64,000 nt of DNA from Parascedosporium putredinis (lineage: Eukaryota > Ascomycota > Sordariomycetes > Microascales > Microascaceae), in assembly GCA_949357655.1 (NCBI GenBank), contig CASHTG010000001.1:3472001-3536000 (forward strand). The letters run 5' to 3'. Both the position numbers and the translations under genes were made by a program. Positions 35,662 through 48,580 of the stretch are shown piece by piece. Position 1 is the stretch's first letter. Every line of letters begins with the position of its first letter. The notes beneath the pieces were generated by a model, which was given only the letters and a program-made list of their open reading frames with translations, did no database searches and was not told the origin of the DNA.

Positions 35662-38600
35662 ATGGACCTCTTCAGGGTCAGGATCAACTGCATCGACCAT
35701 TACCAGGCAACGCCAACGCGATACGACCCCCAGCTCCGCAGCGATGTTCGCTCGTCGCAGCTGTCCAAAGGGCCCAGAGTTCCGGTCGTGAGAGTCTTCG
35801 GCTCCACAGAGACGGGCCAGAAGGTATGCGCGCACATTCATGGCGCGTTTCCCTACTTGTCGAGTACAACGGCAGTCTTGCGCAGGAAGCAGGTGAGGAT
35901 TTCCGTCACAGCCCCCGCACGCCCTCTCTGCGTCCCGCCTCCAAATCCATAGCTCGTAGACTTGTACAAGTAGCTAACCGCCGACGTCGTCCCGCTCTTT
36001 CTCTGCAGTCGGCGCGTACATGTATCGCCTCCACATGTCCATAGACTATGCACTGGCTGTGAGCTACCGGCGCGACCAGTCGGGAACCAATGCCAAATTT
36101 GTAGCCAGGATCAGCTTGGTCAAGGGCGTGCCGTTCTATGGATTCCACGTGGGCTACCACTACTTTCTTAAAATTTACGTCTTCAACCCTGTCGTGATTA
36201 GCCGACTATCCGACCTGCTTTTGCAAGGCGTCATCATGAAGCAAAAGTTTCAGCCCTACGAAACGCACCTACAGTATATTTTACAGTTCATGTGCGACTA
36301 CAACCTCTACGGGTGTGATTACCTCGACGTCTCCAAAGTTCGCTTCAGGGCGCCTGTGCCGCAGTCGGCGGGGAAGGCGGGTCGTCGCCCCAATGGAGCG
36401 ACCAGACGATTCCAGAGGCAAGCATAACGGACTGCGTGGACCTGCCGCGACTCAGCCACTGCTCCATAGAGATCGACATCTGTGCGCAGGATATCGCCAA
36501 CCGCAAAGCTGTCAAAGAGAGGAGGCTGCACCACGACTTTGTTGAACGAATCCAGCCCATCGCGCCAGAGATCAAGCTCTTATCAAGCATGGCCGGCCTC
36601 TGGCGCGACGAGACGAGGCGCCGAATGCTAAAGCTGCCGGCGCTCGCGCGGAAAACCACGAGCAGTCCCTTCCCTCCCGGTGCCCTAGTCTCCATGTCAC
36701 CAGGTTCACGGAATCCCCAGTCCCAGGGCTGGATTCATGAGGAAGAGTACAAGAGCCTCCTGCGAGAGCTCATCTCCAATGAGAGATCGGCAGATGAGGA
36801 CGGCGCCGGCCCCGACTTTGATACTTTTGTCGAGCCCCAACCCGGAGATGAGGAGATTAGAACAGTTCTAGAGTCGGTGACGGATCTGTATCCAGACACC
36901 CTTCGAGCAGCCCTTGGGCTCGTGGACACAGCGCAGCAGCCTGCGGAGAATGGCGCAAGCGACGTAGAAGTCAATGCGCAGGAGATTTTGCCCGCCCAGC
37001 CAACAGACGAGGATTATTTCCCGCATGACTCGGATGAAGACGTCGCTGCCGAGACCGCCATCACCGCAAGCCAAGAGGCTCGCAACACCGCGACGATGGA
37101 GGCTCTAGGACCATTAGATACAATTCCTTTAGGTCTCTGCGCCAGTGCTCTGAGAACGGGCAGGAGGGTTCATATTCCTATCACCGCGAAGCTTCTGGCG
37201 GCTGCCCAGGACGGACATTTCATCAGCCAAGAAGACGACGAAGTGTCGGAAACGGATAGTCGGTCCTCTTCGAAGCGGTCGAGGACTCCAGATCCCAGTC
37301 AGCCTAACGGAGCCAAACCAGCAAAGCGACCGAGGCTGGAGGACTCGCTTCCCAGGCTTGTGGCGCCCGATGGAAGACCTTTAAGCCTTTCGCAAAAGTC
37401 CCAAGCGTCCTCTCGCAGCTCGGGGAAGCGTAGACCGAGCAAGTCACCAATCTCGTCGCAACAGAAAGACAAGGATCAAAGTAATCTCAATTTCCCCATC
37501 GTCAAGGATCCCAGCGAGCCTAGCTCCCAAAGCAGCTCCAGCCAGGCAAAGCAGAAACTAGGTGTTCCTTCTGCAGATGTCACCCACACTGCCGGAACAG
37601 GTCCTAGTAGCAATACGGAGACTCCCCGAGAGTCCAAGTCGGCCCGGAAGCAGGTTCGCTTCGGCATCGGGTCCAAGGATTTGCTTTCGCCAATCTCCCC
37701 AGGCCTCACGACTCCATCTAAATCTGCAGTACCGGCTCTATCGTTTTCTAGAAACAAAGCTGTCGGGCCATCGTCGCCGTCATTGTCATCGTCATCGTCA
37801 TCCTCGTCCTGGATCTCAGTACTACCTACCTTGCCGCCACCCGCATTTCAAGTTTGCTCGTCGATGAAGGATTTCGGCCTTCCAGATGTAGTGTATCAGG
37901 AGCCGTTCTACAGCAACGAAAAGGATGTCCCTGGTCGTCCGATCGAATTCGCCGGTCGAGAGTTCCGTCTTGAGGGCAACACTCTCCCTTATCTTCCCGA
38001 TTTTAATCTATCAGGGGCCGCTGGTGAGCCCTCCGATGAGGTGGGTGGCCAGGCCCAAATGCCCAATGAGCTCCCTGATGCAAGACGCCGACGAATTTGC
38101 ACGCAACGGAGCTGGGAGTTTGCGAAACCCCTCCAACCTATGATGAGGTCCGCGAGTGGTGGCAGGAAAGGATACGACGGAAAAAGGAGTGGGAGGCGGA
38201 GTCCACCAGCTCCGGGACCGTACCACCGCCAACTCAGCGCCCTCGAGAGCTATCTCAAGTTGATGGGCCGACGCAGAGGAACAAAAACGGGTTCAAGTAC
38301 TCGCAGAAGAAGAAGTCTACCGGCGTGGTTCATGAGACTCAATACATGAGCACGATGAGCGTGGAGATCCACGTTAACACTAGAGGCAAATTTGTCCCGA
38401 ACCCGGAAGAGGACGAGGTCCAATGCATCTTCTGGTGCGTCAAGTCTGACGACTCCGGAGAGGACGAGGCCGGATCGTTTCATTCTGGGATAGTGGTTCT
38501 CTCAGAGGACGGCTCTACCACGGAAGCCCTGCGCCGTATGACCCATGCGGAAGTCTTAGAGGAGACGACCGAGCTCGATTTGTTCGTGCGGATGATTGGG

Positions 38601-40839
38601 ATTGTGCGAAGCTACGATCCCGATATTATGACAGGATACGAGGTGCACGGAGGATCGTGGGGTTACCTGATTGAAAGAGCCCGTCTCAAGTACGACTATG
38701 ACCTTTGCGACGAGTTTTCGCGCATGAAGAGCAACTCTCACGGCAGGTTCGGCAGGGAGAATGACCGCTGGGGCTTCAACACCACATCCACGATTCGCGT
38801 CACGGGAGGCACATGATCAATGTCTGGAGGGCCATGCGGGGAGAGCTAAACCTGCTCCAGTACACGCCAGAAAACGTGGCGTGGCACCTTCTCCACCGCC
38901 GGGTGCCGCATTACCCCTGGAGGGTGCTGACGTCGTGGTACAAGAACGGGCGGCCGCGAGACCTCTTCAAGCTCATCCGACACTACCTCGCCCGTACCAA
39001 GATGAACCTCGAGATCCTGGACGCTAACGAGTTGATCCCCGCACCAGCGAACAAGCGCGCGTTCTCGGCGTCGACTTCTTCTCCGTCTTTTCGCGAGGCT
39101 CGCAATACAAGGTCGAGTCCATCATGTTTCGAATCGCAAAGCCCGAAAACTACCTGCTCGTTTCCCTAGCCGGAAGCAGGTGGGCGGCCAAAACGCGCTC
39201 GAGTGCCTCCCGCTCGTGATGGAGCCTCAGAGTGCGTTCTACACCAACCCCGTACTCGTGCTGGACTTTCAGAGTCTTTACCCGAGCGTCATGATTGCGT
39301 ACAACTACTGCTACTCTACGTTTCTCGGTCGAATCGTTGATTGGCGGGGACCAGCAAGATGGGATTCACCGAGCTGCACCGCCGGCGCAGGCTCTTGGAG
39401 CTGCTCAAAGACCATGTCAATATCGCGCCCAACGGTATGATGTACGCGACAGCCACCATCCGCAAATCACTGCTCGCCAAGATGCTCACCGAGATCCTGG
39501 AGACGCGCTTCATGGTCAAGTCGGGCATGAAGCAGGACAAGGGCGACCGGAGGCTCCAGAGGCTCCTGAACAACAGGCAGCTGGCGCTGAAGCTCCTGGC
39601 CAACGTCACGTACGGGTACACCTCGGCATCGTACTCGGGCCGGATGCCGTGCGCCGAGATCGCGGATAGCATCGTCCAGACGGGGCGCGAAACGCTCGAG
39701 AAGGCCATTGCGTACATCCACTCGAGGGGAGACTGGAACGCCGAAGTGGTGTATGGCGACACCGACAGTCTGTTTGTGTCACTAAAGGGCCGCACAAAGG
39801 ACCAAGCCTTTGACATTGGCGCCGAGATCGCCCAGGCCATCACGGACATGAACCCACGGCCCATCAAGCTCAAGTTCGAAAAGGTCTACTTCCCCTGCGT
39901 GCTCTTGGCGAAGAAGCGGTACGTAGGGTACAAGTACGAGTCCAAAGATCAAGTCGAGCCCGAGTTTGACGCCAAGGGTATCGAGACGGTGCGGCGCGAC
40001 GGCACCCCGGCCGAGCAAAGGTGGAGGAAAAGGCGCTCAAGATCCTCTTCGAGACGGCGGACCTGAGCCAGGTCAAGGCGTACTACCAATCGCAGTGCGA
40101 CAAGATTATGCGCGGTGCTGTGTCAGTGCAGGACTTTTGCTTCGCCAAAGAGGTGAAGCTGGGCGGGTACTCGGACAAGGGCCCGCCACCGCCGGGGCCC
40201 TCGTCGCAGCTCGGCGCATGCTCCAGGACGCCCGGGCCGAACCGCAATACGGCGAGCGCGTCCCCTACGTCGTCGCCACGGGCGCGCCGGGAGCCCGGCT
40301 CATCGACCGCTGCATCGCGCCCGAGGACCTGCTGCAAAACTCGCACGTGACGCTCGACGCCGAGTACTACATTACCAAGAACATCACGCCGCCGCTCGAC
40401 CGCATCTTCCACCTTGTGGGGCCAGCGCCCGCCAGTGGTACGACGAGATGCCCAAGGTGCGCCGCGTGCGCCGCCTCGACCCCGCCGCGCACCGCAAGAC
40501 GCTCGAGTCCTACATGTCGTCGGCGTCGTGCGCCGTCTGCGGCGCCAAGACCCGGGCCGCCGACGAGCCCCTCTGCGATCCCTGCCGGTCCAACGTCCCG
40601 GCCTCCGTGGGCGCGCTCAGGACCAGGCTGGCCAGGCTGGAGAGGAGCGTGGTGGACGTGGATTCGGTGTGCAGGTCTTGCGCCGGACTGGGCCCCTCGA
40701 GGAGGTGCTGTGCGATAGCAAGGACTGCCCGGTGTACTATACGCGGGTGAAGGAAGGCGTGAAGCTGAGATCGGAGCAGGCCACCGTGAATCCTATTATT
40801 GAAAAGTTGCTAGACACTCCTTCTCGACTAGAGTGGTAA
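35662..40839 (+). CDS. REV3: DNA polymerase zeta catalytic subunit Rev3 (translesion synthesis)
   Basis: B-family polymerase that extends from lesions in mutagenic bypass with Rev7. The start at 35662 opens MDLFRVRINCIDHYQ; one intron (35893-36008) follows EYNGSLAQEA. An N-terminal domain is followed by a long disordered Ser-rich middle with a Ser run. The exonuclease-like domain has ELDLFVRMIGIV, DPDIMTGYEVHG and HGRFGRENDRWGF; the polymerase domain has VLDFQSLYPSVMIAYN (motif A), NNRQLALKLLANVTYGYTS (motif B) and YGDTDSLFV (motif C). The C-terminus carries two cysteine modules, CAVCGAKTR...CDPC (zinc) and CRSC...CDSKDC (iron-sulphur type), ending LEW at 40839. Catalytic Asp residues are intact. 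About 13 one-base losses are needed, near 35859, 36380, 38072, 38112, 38128, 38806, 39050, 39170, 39348, 40018, 40197, 40425 and 40695. Confidence 0.93.
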
Positions 40840-42489
40840 CTGATGACGAACCCCAACCCCCTAAACAACAACAACGGCGTCTATAAGTTCCCGATACCCA
40901 ATTCCGCAACGGCCTTGTTCTTCTTTATTCTTCTTTATTATCCCCTAGTCCTGCAAAGTACGGTGCCAGGATGGTACGCATGATAGGCCGAGCGTCCTTT
41001 TGGTACCCTCGACAGCATGGGACCATGGGCGCTCGGAAGGTTGGAAGCTTGTGATGGCGTGGATGTAGCAGAGGAAATCGGTCACTTGCTGCAGGAAAAC
41101 GTTGGAGAAACGAACTGATTGGGAACTATGATCTGAGGAAGTTGTACGGAATGGATGGCTGCAAAGGCAGACATTTCTTATGCTTGGCGTACCCCTTTAC
41201 CAGCAAATTACGGTGCCAGGATTTAGAGTCTTCTAGTATCCAGCAGTCCCCCAATAATATTAGACACATGGCATTGTTCCATCCTCATTCTCTTACTATT
41301 CACTCGTATATCAAATAGTGAGCCGCATGATGCGACCTCAATGGTCTCGGGGAGGTGCATTCACAAGCATAGGCACAAGTATAGAAGAAGACCAATGCAC
41401 GTTCGTCTTGTTTTTTATCGTGATGGAATAAGTGTTCTTGGATTGGGTAAACATCAGGCCTAGTCTAGCATATTAGATGTCGACAACATATAACTAGTGA
41501 TTTATATAGTGATGAGGACTACACGTAGCCACGAGGTTTCAGATATTCTCGAAAGGAAAGGAAAAAGAGTATATTACCATTCACCCCTCGACTAATCTGT
41601 CTCCCTTCTCATCATACAAAAAGAAGAAAGCAAACATCCTTAGGTTTCCAGTCATGAATGGTCATCTCAGAGTTAAAAGGGAAAAAGAAAAGAGAAAAAG
41701 GACAACGGAAAAGGAGACGGGAAAGAGAAAAGGAAAAAGACAGGGAATGGGAAATGAAGGACGAGGCACTAGTGCCTCTTGGATTCTGTTCCATGAAAGA
41801 GTGTGGGTATGTGTGCAACCCGTAGGTGCAGGAGAGCGCTTTTTTTTTTTTTTTTTGGCTTCGATTAACCTTGAATCAGCGGTGATTTCAGGTGTAAACT
41901 TTTTCTTTGGTTTTTCTTCTAGGACAAGGAGAAAAACGTGTGTCCGCGAATGTTGTGCGAGGTCATGACGCCAACTCCCGGCCTGCGCGGGCCTGGTACT
42001 GTTTTCTGTTTCCAACCGGAACTTTCAAAAAGCATTGATAGACGATGGTGGTGGTGGTATAGAGACGGAAAGACTTGAGTGAAAGAGAGAATGTGGGAGA
42101 GGAAGTGTCTTGTGACACTTAACCTCGAGTTCTTGTTTTGACAAGGTCGGACGATAAGGAAATCAACGCGTCTGTGGCGTGTAGTGGTGACAAGGAAATT
42201 CGTGGAGAGTCATCAGAGTCGACTAAAAAGCAGTAGAGCAAGAGGAATAATAAGAATAGACAAGAATGGGGGTGGTTGTCATAAACGAGCGACTTGAACT
42301 GAAAAGAAAGAGCAAGAGATTACAAGGCAGTCTAGGCCCGTCGAAGAAGTGAGAAAGAAGAAAAAGTTGTGCGAGTGGTCATGGGAAGTAGAAAATGAAG
42401 AAGAAAGAAGAGGACCGAGACTACGCTGCGTCGTTGCGTCGTTGCATCGCCGCTGCGACTAGTTGGAGCTCTTTCGTATTCCTTCAAAC
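40840..42489. other. Convergent intergenic region between REV3 and ApsA/Num1
   Basis: 1.65 kb of 3' flanks. It contains a 22-base imperfect direct repeat (see findings), a purine-rich stretch at about 41655-41755 and an 18-base T tract near 41842. No gene supported. Confidence 0.5.
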
Positions 42490-45400
42490 CTAGACGCGAG
42501 ATCGTGTCGTGCTCGAAGGAGTCGGCGCCGCAGAAGCGCTGGCATGTGAGTGGGTATGAGGCAGCCCGCCCCTCTGGCGCTTCGAGGTTCGAGGAAGTGT
42601 GCCGACGTCGTGCTTACCGTCGCAGCACGCTCGCACGTTCTCCAGCCGGTCCGACTCCCTGTCCTGCCTCTCAAAGTAGGCTCGCAGGTCCTCGGCGCTG
42701 TCATGAACTTCGCTCGTCTCATAAATGTCGGGCGTGATCGTGTGACGACTCCGCAGACTGCTAAACACCTGCCCCGACTTCCAGTATCCGCTCAACCGGG
42801 TCAAGGTCCCGTACGATGGCCGCTGCTCTCCGACACGGTTAGCCCTGGCCGGCGTCAGCGTGGGGATGTTGAGCGACATCTCGAGGGCCGAGGTATCGGT
42901 GCGCGTGGCTCTCGAGTTGTACGACGACATGGACAAAGGCGGCGGTCGCCTGCCAGCAGCCGTGCTGACGCTAGGGGAGCCCGGCGTTGGCCATACTGCG
43001 GGTTGAACTCGTCCACGTCCTCCTGCGTGATCTGGCCCGCCATCTCCTCCGTATCCGATTGCGCATCATCCGTGGTGCGGAGGAGAAGGTACGACAGCGC
43101 ATTGAACCACGTTTCGTGGCGTTGTCCCGTTGTGCAGGTAAACTTGATCGTCCTGCCCGGTGAAATGACCACGAGGCTCTTGCGGTGCAGCCCAGGAGGC
43201 ATAGGGTTGTCGTCCGTCACCACCCTGACCGCTTCGATCGGGACGCTCTTCGCCTTGAGCTCCGCGCGGCCGGCGGTGGTCGGATCCCTCTCGCTCCAAT
43301 ATAGCGTTCGCGTGTACGGGTGAACCCAGAAGTAGCGTCGGTGACGGTTTTCGGAAAAGTCGCCTCGACCCGTCTTGCGCGTGTACTTCCACAGGAACTC
43401 TCCAATCATCGTCTGCGTAATGGCCTGGATCATACGAGGATCGGTGTTGGGGCCAAAGTCGGGGCCCATAACGCCCATGCCGCCCGTGCCCGTGCCGGGC
43501 GCCTGCATCTTGAAGCGAGAATCAAGCTCCGACGCAAACGAGGTGACGGATGACTGGCGGCTTCGGCGGTACTTGGTGGCGGTTTGAACTGCGGCCGGTC
43601 CCGCGGTTGCCACTCCCGCGCGCACTGCACGAGGTGTTGGGGAACCAGGTCTGGAGCCCTTGGTGGGGTACCAGGCTTGGAAGCAGTGGGGGTTCTGGGC
43701 CTGGCCTTGGCGGCGGATGCGGGCCATGCTGGTGGTCCCATGCTGCCCGATGACGTCTGCGCGCCGCCGGAAGATCCTGACCTCGCGGCCTCGATAGCCT
43801 GCCTGTGGTTGGCCGGTAGCGGCGGCAGATCAACAGCCATGGAGCCCATGCTGGCGGGGCTGCCAGGCCTATCAATCGTCGCGTCCGCCAACCTACCCCG
43901 GTATCGGATCACGCTGCCCGTGCTGTCCGAGGATCCGGGCCGGATCCTCGTCGTGCCGGGGTGCCCATGGTGCTGCCGAGCGAATCTTGTCGGGCATGGG
44001 CGTAGCTACCAACACTAACATCTCTCACCCTCATCATTTGATCCAGGGCGTCGGACGTGAGCGAGGTCTGCGCCTCGGAATCCGACGTAACGGCCCTGAC
44101 GATCCTAGCCGGGCGCACGTTCGAGTTCACCGACACATCTCGCAGGGGCCTCTGCGACTCGGGGTCTCTGGTTGAGGAGTATCACGGGGCGACTGCCGCG
44201 TCTCATCTTCGGCAATCATGGGAGGCGTTGGGCTACGCTCCTTGTCCCATCCCAAGACGGTTCCCCGGACGAACCCGGACCGCGGCTTGGGTATGTCGCC
44301 GAAAGCCAGACTAAAGTCTCGGGGCAGAACGAAGCCATCTCGCTTGGGGCTTCGAGGAGATACAGGACGTGTCTCGATCGATTGAATAGAGGTAAATCCG
44401 AATTCGGGCAAGGCATCCACCGAAGGCTTGGGGCTGATGGGAGCGACGAATTCAGAGCGAATCGATGAAGTGCTGAGGACCACAGGTCGAGGCTCGGGTA
44501 GTGAGATGGGCTGAATGTGCTCAGATCGGACCGAGGAGAATCCCAGAGCCGCGGGTTCAGGAATAGGGGCTCAGGCTCGGCCTTGGGCTCGAGAGCCTGA
44601 GAATTAATGTGTGTTATAGTCAGAACCGGAAGGGTGACTGGCTCCTCGCGAGGCTCAACCTGGAGAGAGTTGATATCAACCAGGCTAAGCGAAGGAAGGA
44701 CCTCGGGTTCGGCCTGGGGCTCCAGTGCTTGCGAGTTGATGCCAGCAAGAGTGAGGGCGGGGAGGAAGTGCCGGCTCCTCCTTTGGCTCAACGTGTTCGG
44801 CATGGATAGTGGTCATGCTCAGCGCTGGCGCAATCTCCTGCACCGGTTCGAGGTTCTGGGAGGTGATGGGCATCATCGAGAGCACAGGCTGAGGCACAAC
44901 GATTTCCGGTTCGGCCTTGGGGTCGAGTACCTGCGAGGTGATGGCCGCCATGCTAAGCTCAGGAGCGGGAGCGGGGGCGGGAGCAGGCTCCTCCAGGGCG
45001 CGCGAGCCAACTGCGACGAGGCCAAGGGCTTCGGCGACAGAGAGATCCAGAGGCTCGTTGTTTGGCTCGAGATCCTGCGACTGGATCTGGGACACGCTCA
45101 AGGTGGGAGCAGGAGGTACCACGACGGGCTCGGCTCTGGGCTCCAACTCCTCTGCGTGGATGGAGGAAAGGGCAAGGTCGGCAACAGGCGCCGCAGGTTC
45201 CGCAATGGGCTCCACATGCTGGGCTTCGATGAGCGCAAGACCAAGTACAGGCTCAGGGGTGGCAACAGGCTCGAGATTCTGGGTTTGAATTGGGGCGAGG
45301 CCAAGAATAGGGTCAGGAACAACAATGGGCTCCACCTGCTGCGTTTGAATAGCCGCGAGGCCTAGGGTAGGCTCGGGCTCGACCACAGGCTCGACATGCT

Positions 45401-48400
45401 GAGTCTCGATGGAAACCCACCCAAGCACAGGCTCGGGTTCAGCGATAGGCTCAACGTGCTGAGTCTGAATCGAGACCAACCCAAGCAAGGGTTCAGTCGC
45501 GGCGATAGGCTCCACGTGCTGGGCCTCGATCGAAGCGAGACCAAGGACAGGCTCGACGGCGGCAAGGGGCTCCACGTGCTGGGCTTCGATGGAGGCAAGG
45601 CCGAGAACAGGTTGGGATGCCGCCACGGGCTCGACCTCTTGGGCTTCGATCGCAGCCAAGCCCAACACTGGCACAGCGGCCGCCTTTGCCGCTGCCGCCG
45701 AGGGGAAGAGGGAACTTGGCAAGCTTCTCCTCAATCTCGGCATCGTACTGAGCACCTGAATCGCTATACGAGAGCGTAGACACAGGGCGCGATCGTTCCG
45801 CATCCGTGCCCTCGTCAAGAGACAGGAATCGACTCGAGGCCATGCTCACGGGACGGTCAAGTTCGGCCGCCTCTGTATCAGCGTGTCCCAGGTGAATAAC
45901 ACTAATGGGCGAGAGGATCGATTCTTCCACCTGCTCAGTCATCGTTCCGGCGTCTACCATGACAGGCTTGGGAATGGCGGTAGGCGTCTCGATACTCTCC
46001 ATAATGTCCTCCTTGGACGGATCAGCCTCGGTCATGACTCCGCTGTCGACCATTGCGAGCCGCAACGCAGAGGGAAGGCCCGCAGTGGGGGCATTCCGGG
46101 AAGGGAGTCGGAGGAGCTAAAGGGTTGCGGCTCGGGGTACCGCTATACGAGTCGTCATCGCTGCCGTTGAAGTCGCCCAGCTCGGCAAAGAGGCTCTGGG
46201 CGGGCTGTTGAGGCGTGTTGCTGGCGCTGCTGTTGGCAAAGCTCGCGGGCGAGCTCTGCAGATTCGGTTCTTCGCTAGTCTGACGCGAGCGGCGGAGAAG
46301 ACCCCGGCTCACACGGAGCCGCATACGAGGAGGAGGCTGGGCGGATGTCGGGGTTCTTGTCTCTTCAAAGGCATCATCTTCATCGTTGGATGTCGATGCG
46401 GTACTATGGAAGGAGTCGCGGTTCGGGTGTTTCCTAAAGTTGAGTGGCATGATGAGGGCGGAGCGCTTGTGGCGTACACCCTCGAGGGGCTCTCCGTTTC
46501 CGTGGCCTCGGACTCGCTTCCCGAGAATTCTTCGGCTCCGGTTTGGAAGTCTTCCGTCTCCGTGCCCCTTTCGTGGGCGGTTTCGAAAGCGGCATCACTT
46601 GTCTCGTTGGCAGTATCAAAATGATCTGTCGACTCTTCATCGCGCGAAGGCGAGCGAGGGGTCCCGGGGAGACCGAGCGCGATTGCGCTTAGCTTAGCTA
46701 GGGTGCCCAGCCTGTTCTTCCCACTCGGCATCGTCGGCGAGGATCTCCTCGCGGCTCGCCCTGGCACCTCCGAGGAGGAGCTTAGAGAATCTCTTGGCAT
46801 CCTTGGCGTCGGCCTTCTTAGTGCGACGACTGGTGACGGCGCCGCCCTCGCCGCGGAGGCGCTCGACCTCGTCACGGGCATCCTGAAGCATCCTCTTGAG
46901 CTCGAGCTTTTCCGTCTTCTCGCGGTGGAGTTGGGTACGCTGGCTTTGGATGGTGCGCTGAGCGTGTTGGAGGAAGTCTTGAGAGTTTCAGACTCGAGGA
47001 TGGAGTGCCTAGGCGTGCCCTTGACGGGAGAAGGAGGTGGCGAATGCTCGGGCGTCAAATTGTCGGTGGCCGTCTCGAAGTCGTCGTCGCTCATGCCGGA
47101 AATGGCGCCGCGCTCGGAAATCTTGGAGCGCTGGGAGGAGAAGGCCCTAGCCAGCTCCTGGTTCTGGCTCAGCAAGTCGTCGAGCTTGCGCTGCATGGCC
47201 ATGCGCTCATTCTCAGCGGTAGCAATGTTTCGCTTGGCAGTGCCCAGATCGATGTCATGTTGCTTAATAGAGGCTGCATGCTCCTCGGTGAGCTTGGAAT
47301 GGGACAGCTTCACTTCATCGAGGTCCCTTTGGAATTTGGTCTTTTCCGCTTGGAGGACGTTGAGCGACTGGGTGAGGCGTTTTCCCGTTCCGAGGCATCT
47401 TTTTGCGAGCCGTAGAGCTCCTGCATCTGGGTCTCCAAGTTCCAGTTCTCCTCCTTGTACCGATGCTCGCTTTCATCCAAGGCCTTTAACCTTTGCTGCA
47501 GGCCTTCAGTATCAACCTCGAGGCGAGCATTATCCGCCTTGACATCGCGGAGCTCCTCGTCCTTTTCGGCGAGCAAAGCTTGGAGATTCCGCACTTGTGA
47601 AATAAGCGAGGTGCTGATTTCGGCGGCGAACTCTATGTCATGGATGCGGTTCGCGGGTTGGTTTCGAAGTTTGCGGTTCGGTATGCTGAGTTTGGTGGGA
47701 GAGCCCGTGGCTTGGCTTTCAAATTTGGAGGGACTCACGGATCGCTGTCAACACACGTGGTTAGAAAAAGAGAAAAAACGGACTCGAGACGGAAAAAGAG
47801 GATAGGATAGGGTCAACATACCCGTCCTCCTTTGCCTTCAGGAACATAGGGTGATCCAGCCGCAGCCTCGTTACTCGGTACCCTCTGCTTGGGCAGAAAA
47901 GCCCGGGCTGTCTGCCTCGCAACATCATTGTAGTCTCTTTCGATTTCGGACAGCTTTTGACGCAGCTCGTGGCTCAGCTCGCCTTCCGTCTGCATGGACT
48001 CCACCTCGGCAAGTCGATCGCGGAGCTCCTTTTGTTGCTGCACAAGCGCTGTCCCGAGCTTGCCAGCTTCGGCCATCCGACGCTCGGTTTCCACAAGATG
48101 AGCTTCCAGGGCTCTCTTCGCCTGGCCCGGGGATGAGGCCGGGCCTAGGGCGAAGAGTTTCGAATCAAAGCCGGAAAAGCGGAGGGGCGGCTGACTGGAG
48201 ACGGTGACGAAGGGGTCATTTTCCTTATCGGACGATTCCACCAAGAATGGCTTGCCCGGCGAAAGGAGGAAGCCATGGTGTTGGTGTGGTCCGGAGAGCA
48301 CGCACTCCTGGGCTAGGCCAGGAGTGACAGCCAGACTTGGATCGTATGGGCGGTGTCGAAGGGCCCTTGATTGCGAGAAAACGCGTCGGTCCGACACTTT

Positions 48401-48580
48401 CTCGGGCGAGCCCTTTCGAGCAAGGTCAGAGGGGGAAGCCAGCACGCAAGCGTTTTATGATTATCTACGCTCAGCAAGCCGTCAGGTGTCTTTGTAAACG
48501 CGTTAGGAGGGGTTGCCGGTGAGCAGAGCCGGCTGCGGGAGATTCAATCCCAAGATGGTGTGTTCGAGGTTATAGTCGTC
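42490..48580 (-). CDS. apsA: Cortical anchor protein ApsA/Num1 (Mcp5-type PH domain, tandem repeats)
   Basis: Cell-cortex protein that tethers dynein and mitochondria and controls nuclear positioning. Read on the minus strand: an N-terminal conserved segment (DDYNLEHTILGLNLPQP); coiled coils with RALEAHLVETERRMAE, ARAFLPKQRVPSNEA and NRIHDIEFAAEISTSLISQVR; a disordered acidic part; an array of about 20 degenerate 20-residue repeats (about 45690-44370); then the Mcp5-type PH domain (TMIGEFLWKYTRK, RRYFWVHPYTRTLYW, SPGRTIKFTC, RHETWFNALSYLL) and the C-terminal RLENVRACCDGKHDVG. One intron, 47745-47821. The exon at 48580 follows a CAG acceptor; the true first exon and ATG are not resolved. At least ten frame breaks, e.g. 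near 48505, 48450, 47395, 46965, 46710, 46480, 46095, 45690, 44780, 44570 and 42990. The symbol follows the Aspergillus nidulans orthologue. Confidence 0.87.
44370..45690 (-). repeat. Tandem array of degenerate 60-bp (20-residue) repeats within ApsA/Num1
   Basis: About 20 head-to-tail copies with consensus close to PVLGLASIEAQHVEPIAEPE. The Ile-x-x-Gln-x-x-Glu-Pro core is kept while flanks vary. The copies nearest the N-terminus (45200-45690) are most alike; those near 44400 have decayed to forms such as GFTSIQSIETRPVSP. Confidence 0.88.

Noticed and set aside
44607..45779. Long + strand frames across the ApsA/Num1 repeat array
   Set aside because: Antisense shadows of the 60-bp repeat; the minus-strand frame carries the conserved family context on both sides.
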